DNA of 64,000 nucleotides, taken from positions 38,477-102,476 of the IMG/VR virus record IMGVR_UViG_3300018036_000004; one strand, written 5' to 3'. A model generated the notes under the pieces. It had not been told where the DNA came from, did not search any database, and was given only the letters and a program-made list of their open reading frames with translations. The DNA is from a virus. Positions 34,219 to 42,270 of this stretch are shown piece by piece. The first letter of the stretch is position 1. Each line of letters starts with the position of its first letter. Position numbers and translations under genes: made by a program.

Positions 34219-34722
34219 AGTCTTATTCTTACTTATCTTCTTATGTTTACTTTTATTGTTCTTGTTATTTATTGTACTCTTACTATTTCTATTCTTAGTC
34301 TTGTTAATCTTATTAGGCTTATTGTTCTTGTATCAGGTAAAAACATATACTTGAATTCTATACTAAACCTTCCCTAATTAATCCTACCTTTACTTTTAGG
34401 TGTTTAGTTATAGTGTCCGTATACAAAATCCTCATATGTAAAAAACACTTAGAGGAATCCTTTAAAGTTCCTTGACCTTTTATGTAGGTAAAAAGTCTTT
34501 TGGTGGGAGGCTGTTCCTTGACCTAAGGGTTTCCCCTTACTTAACACTAAGTACCATATTTATCAGTTTAGACAAAATAGTTAGATTATCTAAATCCTGT
34601 GGTCGTGTAGTTTAAGTCTATAAACCTATTCCTATATAGGAATAGGTTTACCACCACCTATGTTATAAAGCATTTTTACCAAACTGGTTCGAATTTTCTT
34701 CTTTTTCTTTTTAGAGGCTATT
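34219..34722. other. Non-coding stretch of about 500 bases with pyrimidine-rich tract and palindrome
   Basis: The first 110 bases are a low-complexity TTATT/CTT-rich tract on the plus strand. After that the sequence is of mixed composition with no credible frame. A perfect 28-base palindrome lies near the right end. There is GGTTCGAAT near 34688, but no tRNA can be folded around it. The region separates minus-strand replication genes from a plus-strand gene, so it is a candidate for a regulatory or replication site. Confidence 0.5.
34622..34649. repeat. Perfect 28-base palindrome
   Basis: Arms of 14 bases without a spacer (AAACCTATTCCTAT and its complement). There is no T-run of terminator type after it. 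It may be a dimeric repressor operator or a cruciform-prone site, about 75 bases before the next gene. Confidence 0.9.
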
Positions 34723-35031
34723 ATGTATACTGTACTAATTGTAGATACAACAAAGGATTTATGGGAACTTGTAAGTACACCTATGAATTGTAATTCCGAG
34801 AAAGAAGCCTTATCCTTAGCTGGACGGTTTTTAAAAGGACTTAGTTCTGTACCTTTGTATTCTAGTAATCTTACAGAGTTTCAATTACAACAACAAGGTT
34901 TACCTATAGATAGTTTAGGTGTATGTGTTTACAGTCCAGCATTGCCGTTTATGGCTGTTATACCTGGTTTAACTTATACAGATCCTAATAATGAAAAAGG
35001 ACCCTACCTTGGTGAGATAGGACCCTTTTAA
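34723..35031 (+). CDS. Hypothetical protein, 102 aa
   Basis: The protein begins with a strand (MYTVLIVDTTKDLWELV), has a central helix (KEALSLAGRFLKGL), and a proline- and glycine-rich end. No family is recognised. It is the only plus-strand gene in this part and is preceded by the palindrome-containing region. An AGAGG site precedes the ATG. It ends 19 bases from the end of the convergent sigma-like gene. No terminator was found between them. Confidence 0.55.
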   Translation: MYTVLIVDTTKDLWELVSTPMNCNSEKEALSLAGRFLKGLSSVPLYSSNLTEFQLQQQGLPIDSLGVCVYSPALPFMAVIPGLTYTDPNNEKGPYLGEIGPF

Positions 35032-35050
35032 AGTATCAACCTGAAGAGTG

Positions 35051-35893
35051 TTAGAACAGAAGTTCTTCTTCTCTTGTCATAATACCTTCTCTAGTAAACT
35101 GTATTGTAGAATCTGTATAAGTAATAAGGTTGTCTTCACCCAACACTTGTAAGGCTTTTCTCAACCATTTACTGTCTTCGTCTTCTACATCCAAGTCTTT
35201 AATGAAAACAGTATCTGTATCTTGTTCCATAACCAAACGAGCCATAGAACAAGTCTTTTGTAATGTTTCACGAAGAGTTTGTACAACAGCACGCATAGTT
35301 GTCATTGTATCCCCTTCCATTTCAGCAATTTGAGTCACAGTATAGTCTTCACAAATCAAGTTGTAGATACGAGTGTATCGTTCACTTGCTCTCATTGTAC
35401 CTAAAACCTTACGTAAGAAGTTACTACGATAAGCAGTCTTGTCATATTGTACTTCTTTTGGTTCGGCTACTACAATAAAAGTATCCCCTTCTTCTCCGTT
35501 TTCAGATTTTTGAGAAACAACAATAGAAGGAGTATCCGCAGGTAAGATATAACTGTCCGCGTTTACTTTTTGGTTTCTTTGTTCAGACAAAGTACGAGCA
35601 CCAGTATGATGACGAACCAACGCATCTTGTGCTTTACCGAATACTTGTGTTTGTTTCTTTTGGTTTAAGAACTTCAAGATTGTTGGAAACGCTACAAAAG
35701 GATTGTTACTTAAGTAGTCATCAAAAGTACCTTCTACACACCACTTCCAAAGTTGGAAATTAGTAAAGGATAATAAATCATCGTAAGACTCATGTACCCA
35801 TACTTTTCTTAAAGAAGAAGTGAGTTTACGGTTAATGGCTTGGGTTTCAATTTGTTCACTAAGGAACTTGTGGGTAAGTGTCATGTAAGACAT
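35051..35893 (-). CDS. Sigma-like transcription factor, 280 aa
   Basis: The N-terminal half has a sigma region 2-like segment (SYDDLLSFTNFQLWKWCV, then FPTILKFLNQKKQTQVFG). The C-terminal half has a region 4-like helix-turn-helix (RIYNLICEDYTVTQIAEMEG, then RAVVQTLRETLQ). The two are joined by a charged linker. A phage-encoded sigma factor directing RNA polymerase to viral promoters is the best guess. The region 2 match is weak. It is divergently transcribed from the gene at 36118 with a 224-base gap, and has an AGGAG site. The last 60 residues look like an added winged-helix domain. Confidence 0.5.
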   Translation of the reverse strand: MSYMTLTHKFLSEQIETQAINRKLTSSLRKVWVHESYDDLLSFTNFQLWKWCVEGTFDDYLSNNPFVAFPTILKFLNQKKQTQVFGKAQDALVRHHTGARTLSEQRNQKVNADSYILPADTPSIVVSQKSENGEEGDTFIVVAEPKEVQYDKTAYRSNFLRKVLGTMRASERYTRIYNLICEDYTVTQIAEMEGDTMTTMRAVVQTLRETLQKTCSMARLVMEQDTDTVFIKDLDVEDEDSKWLRKALQVLGEDNLITYTDSTIQFTREGIMTREEELLF

Positions 35894-36117
35894 AGTATTT
35901 TCTCCTGCTTGACCTTAAAAGGTATCGCTTAAAGTAAGGTTAATGTGTCGGACTTGGACTCTTGCGGTCAGTGTCTCTCACTTAAACAGTATAACACATT
36001 TTTAGAGGGTACAAGTAAAAAATACACTTTTTTATGTAGAAATCGTGACTTTTTGTTTTCCAATATGTTGTTTATCCTCTAACATTAGTTGTAAATATAG
36101 TACTGTTAGGAGTAAGT
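35894..36117. promoter_or_regulatory. Divergent control region between sigma-like gene and neighbour
   Basis: Both flanking genes start outward from this 224-base gap. The right part is very AT-rich, with runs of A and T. No AGTATATA element is present, though TATAGTACTG occurs 20 bases before the right gene. Confidence 0.4.
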
Positions 36118-37470
36118 ATGACAAAAGTAGGAAGATTGTTAAAAGCAATGTTAACAAAGAGGCTTGGTACAACCTTGAATGAATATAGTTCCAATGTGTT
36201 TGAATACAACGATTTAGGTAAGGCTTACTTCGTAGCAGGTTTCTTAGGTGAAAACTATAGACAAGCGGAACGAAGAAACTACTTGGCCACAAAAGGTGAA
36301 GCCTTAGTACAAGCAGGAATGCCTGCCAATCAGGCTTCACAATGGACAGGAGAGTTAATTGTTACACAAGATTCTACTGGTCGTTCTAACTATACAGAGG
36401 ATCGTACTAACATCTGGAAACCCTCATTCTTTGCTGCTAATCGTATTGTTAACAGATATGGTATTCAAATGTTCTCTGCAGACGATGTTGTTTCTAGTTT
36501 GTTATTAGGTGTATCTGTTGCCACTAATGAACCTATTAATGGTGGTATTCCTGCCCCTTATCTTATTGGACAACAAAAGAGAAACGATGTGGCTAACGCA
36601 ACACCACAAAGTTTGGCTAACTTATTGCAAGTACAGGCAGTACAACAAACAGAAGCCGCAGCACGGGCTATGTCGAGAAGAAGAGATACTACAGACAGTG
36701 GAGATGCTCCGTTGTTTGAAGAATCCAGTGTAAGTTGGTTTGATATTTTAAATGGTGATTACACAGACGAAAGTGGTTATGGTTTGGAAGGTATTCACTG
36801 GGAAGATGTTTTAGATGACAACGCCGCTTTATTAGCCTTAAACGAGACAGTTCAAGGTTCTAACTTACCTAATGCCATGAAGGAAATATTCGAAGTTATT
36901 CTTATTGACCCTAGTTTGTTAGTAACTAGAAGCGGTGACTTATCTGTTAAACAAAAGGATGTGGCGGATGTTTTGTATGATGGTAATCCTACAAAGTCCC
37001 AGATTCAGTATGTAGGTCAAGTTTGGAGGGCTAATAAAAATAAACTTATTAAAACTCTTAGAGACGCTGTACCTAACAATGAAGTGTTGAACATTGTTCA
37101 GGAAGAGTTACAAAAGTTTGATAGATCTTTTAGGGGTCGTAACGCTTCTGTTAGAATGGCTAAACGAGTAGTTAATATGTACTTAGACAAAACTGCTGGT
37201 GTAGATTGGATGAAATGGGGTAAGTCTAAAGGTTTATTAGTACAAAAGGAAAAGTATGGTACTTTACCTGATACTGTAGAAGAGTTTCGGTTTACTAATG
37301 GTTATGTAGGTGATTGGGATAACTTGGATACTTTAGGTGGCGACATTACTTGTTCATTAGAAGTAGTAGAAGACGGATCTTATAGACTTTATACCGGTAG
37401 AAAGATGGAAACCTTTTTACAAGGTGAAGAGAAAGCTATTGAAAGAGCCATACTTAAGTTCTTAAAATAA
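36118..37470 (+). CDS. Hypothetical protein, 450 aa, possible divergent sigma factor
   Basis: I cannot name this protein. A helical segment FFAANRIVNRYGIQMFSADDVV looks a little like sigma region 2. A later one (LPNAMKEIFEVILI, then VKQKDVADVLYDGNPTKSQI) looks like a helix-turn-helix of region 4, which would give a sigma-like layout of about usual length. The C-terminal 130 residues (RNASVRMAKRVVNMYLDKT to the end) are separate. This is weak pattern evidence, and a virion protein is an alternative. It has an AGGAG site, faces the other sigma-like gene, and ends in a strong terminator. Confidence 0.5.
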   Translation: MTKVGRLLKAMLTKRLGTTLNEYSSNVFEYNDLGKAYFVAGFLGENYRQAERRNYLATKGEALVQAGMPANQASQWTGELIVTQDSTGRSNYTEDRTNIWKPSFFAANRIVNRYGIQMFSADDVVSSLLLGVSVATNEPINGGIPAPYLIGQQKRNDVANATPQSLANLLQVQAVQQTEAAARAMSRRRDTTDSGDAPLFEESSVSWFDILNGDYTDESGYGLEGIHWEDVLDDNAALLALNETVQGSNLPNAMKEIFEVILIDPSLLVTRSGDLSVKQKDVADVLYDGNPTKSQIQYVGQVWRANKNKLIKTLRDAVPNNEVLNIVQEELQKFDRSFRGRNASVRMAKRVVNMYLDKTAGVDWMKWGKSKGLLVQKEKYGTLPDTVEEFRFTNGYVGDWDNLDTLGGDITCSLEVVEDGSYRLYTGRKMETFLQGEEKAIERAILKFLK

Positions 37471-37502
37471 TTTCTTTGATTGATTGATTGTGTTGAATGT
37501 TT

Positions 37503-37536
37503 AAACCCATAAGTTCGCTTATGGGTTTTTTCTTTT
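37503..37536 (+). terminator. Rho-independent terminator with TTCG loop
   Basis: Perfect 11-base-pair stem (37503-37513 with 37518-37528), closed by the extra-stable TTCG tetraloop and followed by a T-rich tail. Confidence 0.95.
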
Positions 37537-37560
37537 ATCCCTCTAATCCTAAAACCTATT

Positions 37561-37576
37561 CCAGTATATAAGGTAC
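37561..37576 (+). promoter_or_regulatory. AGTATATA-type promoter-like element
   Basis: CCAGTATATAAGGTAC, 22 bases before the methyltransferase-like start codon. Confidence 0.5.
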
Positions 37577-37598
37577 AACACTAACATGAGGAGTACCT

Positions 37599-38591
37599 AT
37601 GTATACTAAAATTAATACAGATACAGTTATCTCTTTAGGAGACAACGCACCTAACGCAAAACTACTATGGGGTCATAGTTTTGATGTATTACAAGACCTT
37701 CATATACAGAAAACACAAGTACAGTCTATTATCACAGAACTACCTTCTTACGGTATTGGAGACTCTATGGATGTAGAGTGGCCACAGTGTACTTACAAAG
37801 TGTTTGATAATGTTACTCATACAATACCTAAACAACAAACTACTTTAGGTTTAGAGGATACTGTTGAGGATTACATTGGACACATTGTACAGTTGTTAGA
37901 TAGTGCCCGAGAAGTACTTAAAACTAATGGTACATTATGGTTAGCTTGTAGAGATCGTTATGGTGAGGATAAAAACTTAGGTATGATACCTGCTCGTATT
38001 GCTTTAGCTTTACAGGCTGAAGGTTGGATTCTTCGTAATGACATCATCTGGAAGTGGGATAATCCTAATCCAGAGTCTACTAAGGATAGACTAACAAGAA
38101 CCTATGGTCACATATTTATGTTTGCTCATCCTGATAGTAAAGGGGAATACTTATATAACCAAGATAGTATTAGAGAGGAACATACTTCTAGTTTATCTGA
38201 TAGTTATGTTTCCTATACAGAAGTTGCAGACGGTTTTAGTAAACGACCAGACGCTCACCAAGCCTATCATCCTTTAGGTAGAAATAAAAGGGATGTTTGG
38301 GAAGTGAACTTAGGTGCTTATATGGGTAAGTCTAATAGTCCTTGGCCTTACGAGTTAGTTGTTCCTATGGTATTGGCTTCTAGTAATGAGGGTGATACGG
38401 TTTTGGATTTATTAAGTGGGACAGCACAGACAGGTAAGGCTTGTTTAGATAATAACCGTAACTATATTGGAATAGATAGTAACACACAAGTAAGGTCAGA
38501 GGCCTTAGCCCGTTTACAAGGTATTAAACAATCCCGTAAGGCTAAACAACAATGGGATTCTAATCCTGTTGTAGAGATGTTTGGAGTATAA
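37599..38591 (+). CDS. DNA methyltransferase-like protein with altered catalytic motif, 330 aa
   Basis: The layout is that of beta-group N4-cytosine/N6-adenine methyltransferases: catalytic motif IV near the N-terminus, and the SAM-binding motif I near the C-terminus (TVLDLLSGTAQTGKACLD, then YIGIDSN). Motif IV, normally S/D-P-P-Y/W, reads TELPSYG here. Motif I, usually D-P-F-x-G-S-G-T, reads DLLSGTAQT. Both key loops are therefore changed, and the enzyme may be inactive or have changed specificity. Other segments (ARIALALQAEGWILRNDIIW, RDVWEV) are normal for the family. It has a GAGGAG site and a promoter-like element close by. Confidence 0.75.
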   Translation: MYTKINTDTVISLGDNAPNAKLLWGHSFDVLQDLHIQKTQVQSIITELPSYGIGDSMDVEWPQCTYKVFDNVTHTIPKQQTTLGLEDTVEDYIGHIVQLLDSAREVLKTNGTLWLACRDRYGEDKNLGMIPARIALALQAEGWILRNDIIWKWDNPNPESTKDRLTRTYGHIFMFAHPDSKGEYLYNQDSIREEHTSSLSDSYVSYTEVADGFSKRPDAHQAYHPLGRNKRDVWEVNLGAYMGKSNSPWPYELVVPMVLASSNEGDTVLDLLSGTAQTGKACLDNNRNYIGIDSNTQVRSEALARLQGIKQSRKAKQQWDSNPVVEMFGV

Positions 38592-38592
38592 G

Positions 38593-39384
38593 ATGGAAAT
38601 TAAACTGTATGAGCCGAAAGATGTGATACCACAACAACAGATACAAGTTGTTGTGGAACATCCAACCAAACCTGGTGTAATGATTTTAAATCCAAACTTG
38701 GAAGCTAAAATTGTTGAAAGAGTATTTCTAGATGGGGACATACCAGAACTTAGAACAGGTCCTTTACATACTGAAGGAATACCCGCAGTACCTGTGTTAA
38801 CGGATTCCCTTAACTCTTTAGTTGTAGGAGAGATGTTAGAACAGGCTTCTAACTTTGTTAAAAGTGAGTTAGATAATAAGTTGTTAGGCTTTGTAGAAAG
38901 TAATGAGCCTACAGACCTAGTAAAACATCCTGAAGTTTATAACTTACTCGGTATATATAGTGCTGGTACAGAGGTTCCTTTAATGGAAGTACAGCCTAAG
39001 TCTTTGGGAGAGTTAGTTTCTTGTACCGTAGAAAAACAACGGGAATGGGTTTATAAAACTATTTCGACAACACAAGGTCGAAGATCTTTACAGTATCCAA
39101 TTGAACATAGAATGTGGGAAACACTGTTAGGTCTTGGGTATGTAAGAAAGGTGTGTCTTAATCCACAAGAGTTTTATACACATTGGGAAATGACTACTTG
39201 GGGTAGTGAAGATATGCAAGTAGGTTTTAATCCTGCTTCAGTGGCTTGTAATGCTTTATTAAAAGACTTTACGAATAAAGTAGGACCTACAGCCGTACAA
39301 AATATACAAGTAGAGTCTGTTAATATGTATGCCGAAAGAGTTTTCGGTTGGTCTGTAATAATAACTTATTGTGGAGGTGAGTAA
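38593..39384 (+). CDS. Hypothetical protein, 263 aa
   Basis: This protein has no recognised domain. Its start has short strands (KLYEPKDVIPQQQIQVVVEH), then a helical centre and a C-terminal alpha/beta section with several tryptophans and aromatic residues (THWEMTTWGSEDMQVGF) that ends in a beta-hairpin (FGWSVIITYCGGE). The ATG after GGAG is preferred to the one four codons upstream, which overlaps the methyltransferase. It belongs to a co-directional set of small genes ending at a bidirectional terminator. Its stop overlaps the next ATG. Confidence 0.6.
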   Translation: MEIKLYEPKDVIPQQQIQVVVEHPTKPGVMILNPNLEAKIVERVFLDGDIPELRTGPLHTEGIPAVPVLTDSLNSLVVGEMLEQASNFVKSELDNKLLGFVESNEPTDLVKHPEVYNLLGIYSAGTEVPLMEVQPKSLGELVSCTVEKQREWVYKTISTTQGRRSLQYPIEHRMWETLLGLGYVRKVCLNPQEFYTHWEMTTWGSEDMQVGFNPASVACNALLKDFTNKVGPTAVQNIQVESVNMYAERVFGWSVIITYCGGE

Positions 39385-39665
39385 TGGCAATGGTAAGAGA
39401 TAGAGTTCAGTGGATTGTGGAACAACCCAAAAAAGTAAGTAATGTTGTAATTTTAACTACTAAGTCTGACACACAAGATACTATGAAAGGTTTGTTTTCC
39501 TATAAAGTAGAAAAGACATCGGACATTGGATATATTCAAATCCGTGGTGTTAAGTATTGGGTGTCTTTACTGTGTAGTGACAAGCCTAACTTTGAGTACC
39601 AATCTTATCTATGTGTTAGTTCTATTTCGAAAGAAGAAGAAAAACATTTAAAGAGATGGCTATGA
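39384..39665 (+). CDS. Hypothetical protein, 93 aa
   Basis: A basic, mixed alpha/beta protein (VQWIVEQPKKVSNVVILTTK) of unknown role. GGAGG precedes the ATG, which overlaps the stop of the previous gene (TAATG). Its 3' end overlaps the next gene by ten bases. The tight packing suggests these small genes are translated together. Confidence 0.55.
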   Translation: MAMVRDRVQWIVEQPKKVSNVVILTTKSDTQDTMKGLFSYKVEKTSDIGYIQIRGVKYWVSLLCSDKPNFEYQSYLCVSSISKEEEKHLKRWL

Positions 39666-40093
39666 CAAACTTTTATACCTACAAGATAGAGTCTAATATA
39701 CACTTTACTGTTTCTCTTAAAGGAAACGATACTATCGTTCATACTGGAGGTACAAGTTTAGGTAAACTTGTATGTACAGAACAAGAGTTACAAGAGTTAC
39801 AAGACTACTTTGTAGTACTTGGTGTTAAAGTAGAGTTTTTTGAAACACCAAGGTCTGACGAAGAGACATTAAGTATTCAAAAGGAGATGTTAGGAAAAGG
39901 GGATGTTGTTTATCCACATCTGTCTTGTGCGAAGTGTAGTTGGTTTAATCCAGAGATAAAGTCTTTTTGTTGGCTGACGGATTTATCTGTAGAGGGTATT
40001 AACACTCTTATAGAAAAAGATAATTACAAGAAAGATAAGATTAACTGCCCTGTTCCATACCTTTGGGATAATAATCTTTCTATCAAAGGTTAG
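39656..40093 (+). CDS. Hypothetical protein with cysteine cluster, 145 aa
   Basis: The first half is beta-rich (YTYKIESNIHFTVSLKGND). The second half has CAKCSWFNPEIKSFCW, and a further cysteine in INCPVPY, so a metal-binding site with four cysteines is likely. The family is not recognised. The start overlaps the preceding gene. The RBS is weak (AAAGAG), and an internal ATG two codons later is equally possible. It lies in the run of small genes after the methyltransferase-like gene. Confidence 0.6.
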   Translation: MAMTNFYTYKIESNIHFTVSLKGNDTIVHTGGTSLGKLVCTEQELQELQDYFVVLGVKVEFFETPRSDEETLSIQKEMLGKGDVVYPHLSCAKCSWFNPEIKSFCWLTDLSVEGINTLIEKDNYKKDKINCPVPYLWDNNLSIKG

Positions 40094-40097
40094 AATT

Positions 40098-40391
40098 ATG
40101 ATTTCTGATTATACAGTATTATTAAAACGAGGTTATGAAGACATTATTGTTTATGTAAACAATAATGGTTCTAGGTACCCTTGGACTATTATTAAAAATA
40201 AAGTTGTGGTAGGTCCTGTAAGAAAAAGTACAGTGTATGGTATCCCTGTAAATTCTTTACAGTGGAGAACAGATAAGTATTGGGTGTGTGGGGCCACAAC
40301 AAGTACAGGACAAGGTGTAGAGTTAACGCCTCAAGAATATATGAAAAGTATAAAAGAAGTATATACAAGGGGGCAGTTACATTTTCAATAG
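40098..40391 (+). CDS. Hypothetical protein, 97 aa
   Basis: A small protein with beta strands and lysines at its start (ISDYTVLLKRGYEDIIVYV), two tryptophans, and a helical end. No domain is recognised. It begins four bases after the preceding stop and reads towards the following 61-residue gene, nine bases further on. The spacing and direction support a real gene although the ribosome-binding site (AAAGG) is only fair. Confidence 0.55.
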   Translation: MISDYTVLLKRGYEDIIVYVNNNGSRYPWTIIKNKVVVGPVRKSTVYGIPVNSLQWRTDKYWVCGATTSTGQGVELTPQEYMKSIKEVYTRGQLHFQ

Positions 40392-40399
40392 GAGTATTT

Positions 40400-40585
40400 A
40401 TGTCAGGTAGTTTAGAGTTTAAATTGTTATCAAGGATTGATAAAAACGGGAATGAGTACTTAATAGGCTCACCTAATTTCCCAGCTAATGTTAACCTGAA
40501 CGATTTTACAATTATCGTTTTTTATCCTGAAGAAGAAGGTGGTAAAGCCACAATTATTCTTCGACCTAAAGAAGATAAAAAGTAA
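40400..40585 (+). CDS. Hypothetical protein, 61 aa
   Basis: The true start is the ATG after AGGAG (MSGSLEFKLLSRIDKNG). A longer frame overlaps the previous gene out of phase and has no site. The protein is short, beta-rich and charged, ending in a run of acidic and basic residues. Its role is unknown. It is the last plus-strand gene before the bidirectional terminator that also serves the PhoH-like gene. Confidence 0.6.
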   Translation: MSGSLEFKLLSRIDKNGNEYLIGSPNFPANVNLNDFTIIVFYPEEEGGKATIILRPKEDKK

Positions 40586-40605
40586 GACCACTAAATGTAA
40601 CACAT

Positions 40606-40640
40606 AAAGGGTAGTTCACTTAGAACTACCCTTTTTTGTT
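40606..40640. terminator. Bidirectional rho-independent terminator
   Basis: Stem 40606-40617 with 40623-40634 (12 pairs, 5-base loop), with a T-run on the plus strand. It lies between converging transcription units. Confidence 0.9.
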
Positions 40641-40643
40641 TTG

Positions 40644-41954
40644 TTATAATCTGTTAGCTGCAACCTCTGCTAATTCAGATCTAACACCTTGAGTAAAGAA
40701 TACTGTTCCAAAGATACTCTCCCCTAACATTCTTTGACTTACATAAGTAAGACCATTAGAGTGCTTGTCTAGGAATGGGCTATCTACTTGATACGGGTCA
40801 CCCAATAAAACTACCTTAGTGTTTTCACCGGCTCTTGTAACAATAGTTTTAATCTCATGTGTTGTTAGGTTTTGGGCTTCGTCTATTACTATAAAAGAGT
40901 TGTCTAAAGAACGACCCCTAATAGAGTTAAGAGGTTGTACTACAACAGCCTCCGTATCTAGTAAGTACTTCCAGTTAGGTTCTTTCTTTTTACCTGTTCC
41001 TACAAAACTTTTAGTAGGCATAATCTTAGATAGATTGTCATAGTAACTAGCCATCCAAGGTTGTAATTTTTCGTCCAAGTCACCTGGTAAGAATCCAATA
41101 GAGTTGCCCATGTCTATAATAGGCTTCGCTAATATAATTTGTTCGTATTGAGTATGTAGTTGAGACAACGCGGCAGCTAAAGTTAAAAATGTTTTACCCG
41201 TACCAGCCTTACCTACAAGAGTTATAAGTTGGACTGTAGAATCTGTTAATAGATCCAAAGCCATTCTTTGTTCCAAGTTACGAGCCTCAACACCTACATT
41301 AAACTCTTTATCCACCGGTATAACTTGGCCGTACTTATTTCTACATAGAATGTTTTTACCCATCCACTCAGAAATATAAAACTGATTGTAAATAGGTTCT
41401 GGTACTAACTCTATAGGTTGAATGTTAGTTGTAGGGTTGTAGGCTTCCTTTAGAATAGGGTCCTCTCCTAAGTGTGTGTAACCTGGGTACAAGTCTGCAA
41501 CATCAACTTTGTCTGTTTCGTAGTCTTCCGCTACTAATCCTTGACCTTGACATAAGAGTCTAAGGTTAAGATCTTTAGAGACTAGTACTACATGTTCGTA
41601 TTGCTTTTTCATTTCTAAAGCACATTCCATAATCCACAGATCCATCTTTCTAGGATTAGTGGTAGACTGTAAAGCCTTAATACCAATGTCTGAAGTTGTG
41701 CCTATAACTTTCACATTAATGTCTTCTTCTTGTAGGTAAACTCCTTTTTGTAAATCTTGGTCACCTTGAATGTCTTGTATATTTCTACTTGCCTCCCTAG
41801 ACTTAAAACTAACATTAGTTTTCTTTCTTTCTTTTAAGTCATCCAGTTCTATGATTACAAAGATTGGGAGAGCAACATCATTGCCTTTAAAGTTTGTAAT
41901 ACATTCTGGATCATGAATAAGTACAGATGTGTCTAATACATATAGTTTTCTCAT
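40644..41954 (-). CDS. phoH: PIN-PhoH fusion protein, 436 aa
   Basis: The N-terminal part is a PIN nuclease-like domain (KLYVLDTSVLIHDPECI with the first acidic residue, then the usual FVIIELDDLKE). The C-terminal part is a PhoH-type ATPase: LVGKAGTGKTFLTLAA (Walker A), then LAKPIIDMGNSIGFLPGDL, FIVIDEAQNLT (Walker B) and GDPYQVDSP. PhoH2-type proteins pair an RNA-cutting PIN domain with a helicase-like motor, and many phages carry them. The ATG after AGGAGG is preferred over the longer frame, which lacks a site. It stands alone on the minus strand between plus-strand operons. Confidence 0.88.
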   Translation of the reverse strand: MRKLYVLDTSVLIHDPECITNFKGNDVALPIFVIIELDDLKERKKTNVSFKSREASRNIQDIQGDQDLQKGVYLQEEDINVKVIGTTSDIGIKALQSTTNPRKMDLWIMECALEMKKQYEHVVLVSKDLNLRLLCQGQGLVAEDYETDKVDVADLYPGYTHLGEDPILKEAYNPTTNIQPIELVPEPIYNQFYISEWMGKNILCRNKYGQVIPVDKEFNVGVEARNLEQRMALDLLTDSTVQLITLVGKAGTGKTFLTLAAALSQLHTQYEQIILAKPIIDMGNSIGFLPGDLDEKLQPWMASYYDNLSKIMPTKSFVGTGKKKEPNWKYLLDTEAVVVQPLNSIRGRSLDNSFIVIDEAQNLTTHEIKTIVTRAGENTKVVLLGDPYQVDSPFLDKHSNGLTYVSQRMLGESIFGTVFFTQGVRSELAEVAANRL

Positions 41955-42041
41955 TAAGTACCTCCTAGTACATAAACCACACAAGATAGAAAAGAAACTA
42001 AGTTCTGTGTGTATAATTAAGTGTTTATTTGGAGTGTGAAA

Positions 42042-42224
42042 GTGAAAAACATAAAAATATTTTTATACTTGTGTTTAGCAGTGTTTACTTTAAGACTGAG
42101 TGTGAACACTTATAGATGGTATTGTTTAAATAGGGATTGTACAGATTATTCCTCTAAAACAGAAAGAGAGTGTGAAAGAACCAAAAGATACTTGAGATAT
42201 AGTATACGCAAGGCTAATAAATGA
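42042..42224 (+). CDS. Small single-pass membrane protein, 60 aa
   Basis: A GTG start seven bases after GGAG gives MKNIKIFLYLCLAVFTLRLSV, a short basic N-terminus followed by one hydrophobic helix of about 17 residues. The rest is basic and cysteine-containing (YRWYCLNRDCTDYSS). This suits a small inner-membrane protein with N-in orientation, or a signal-anchor. A spanin- or holin-like part in lysis, or host membrane modification, are options. None is proven. The gene is upstream of the nuclease-clamp operon. Confidence 0.55.
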   Translation: MKNIKIFLYLCLAVFTLRLSVNTYRWYCLNRDCTDYSSKTERECERTKRYLRYSIRKANK

Positions 42225-42270
42225 TGGTGTTTAAGTTTAATGTGTGTATTTTTATTTATGGGGGTGACCT

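Noticed and set aside
34640-34710. Possible tRNA, because of a GGTTCGAAT sequence resembling a T-loop
   Set aside because: The flanking bases do not pair into a T-stem, and no anticodon arm or acceptor stem could be placed around it.
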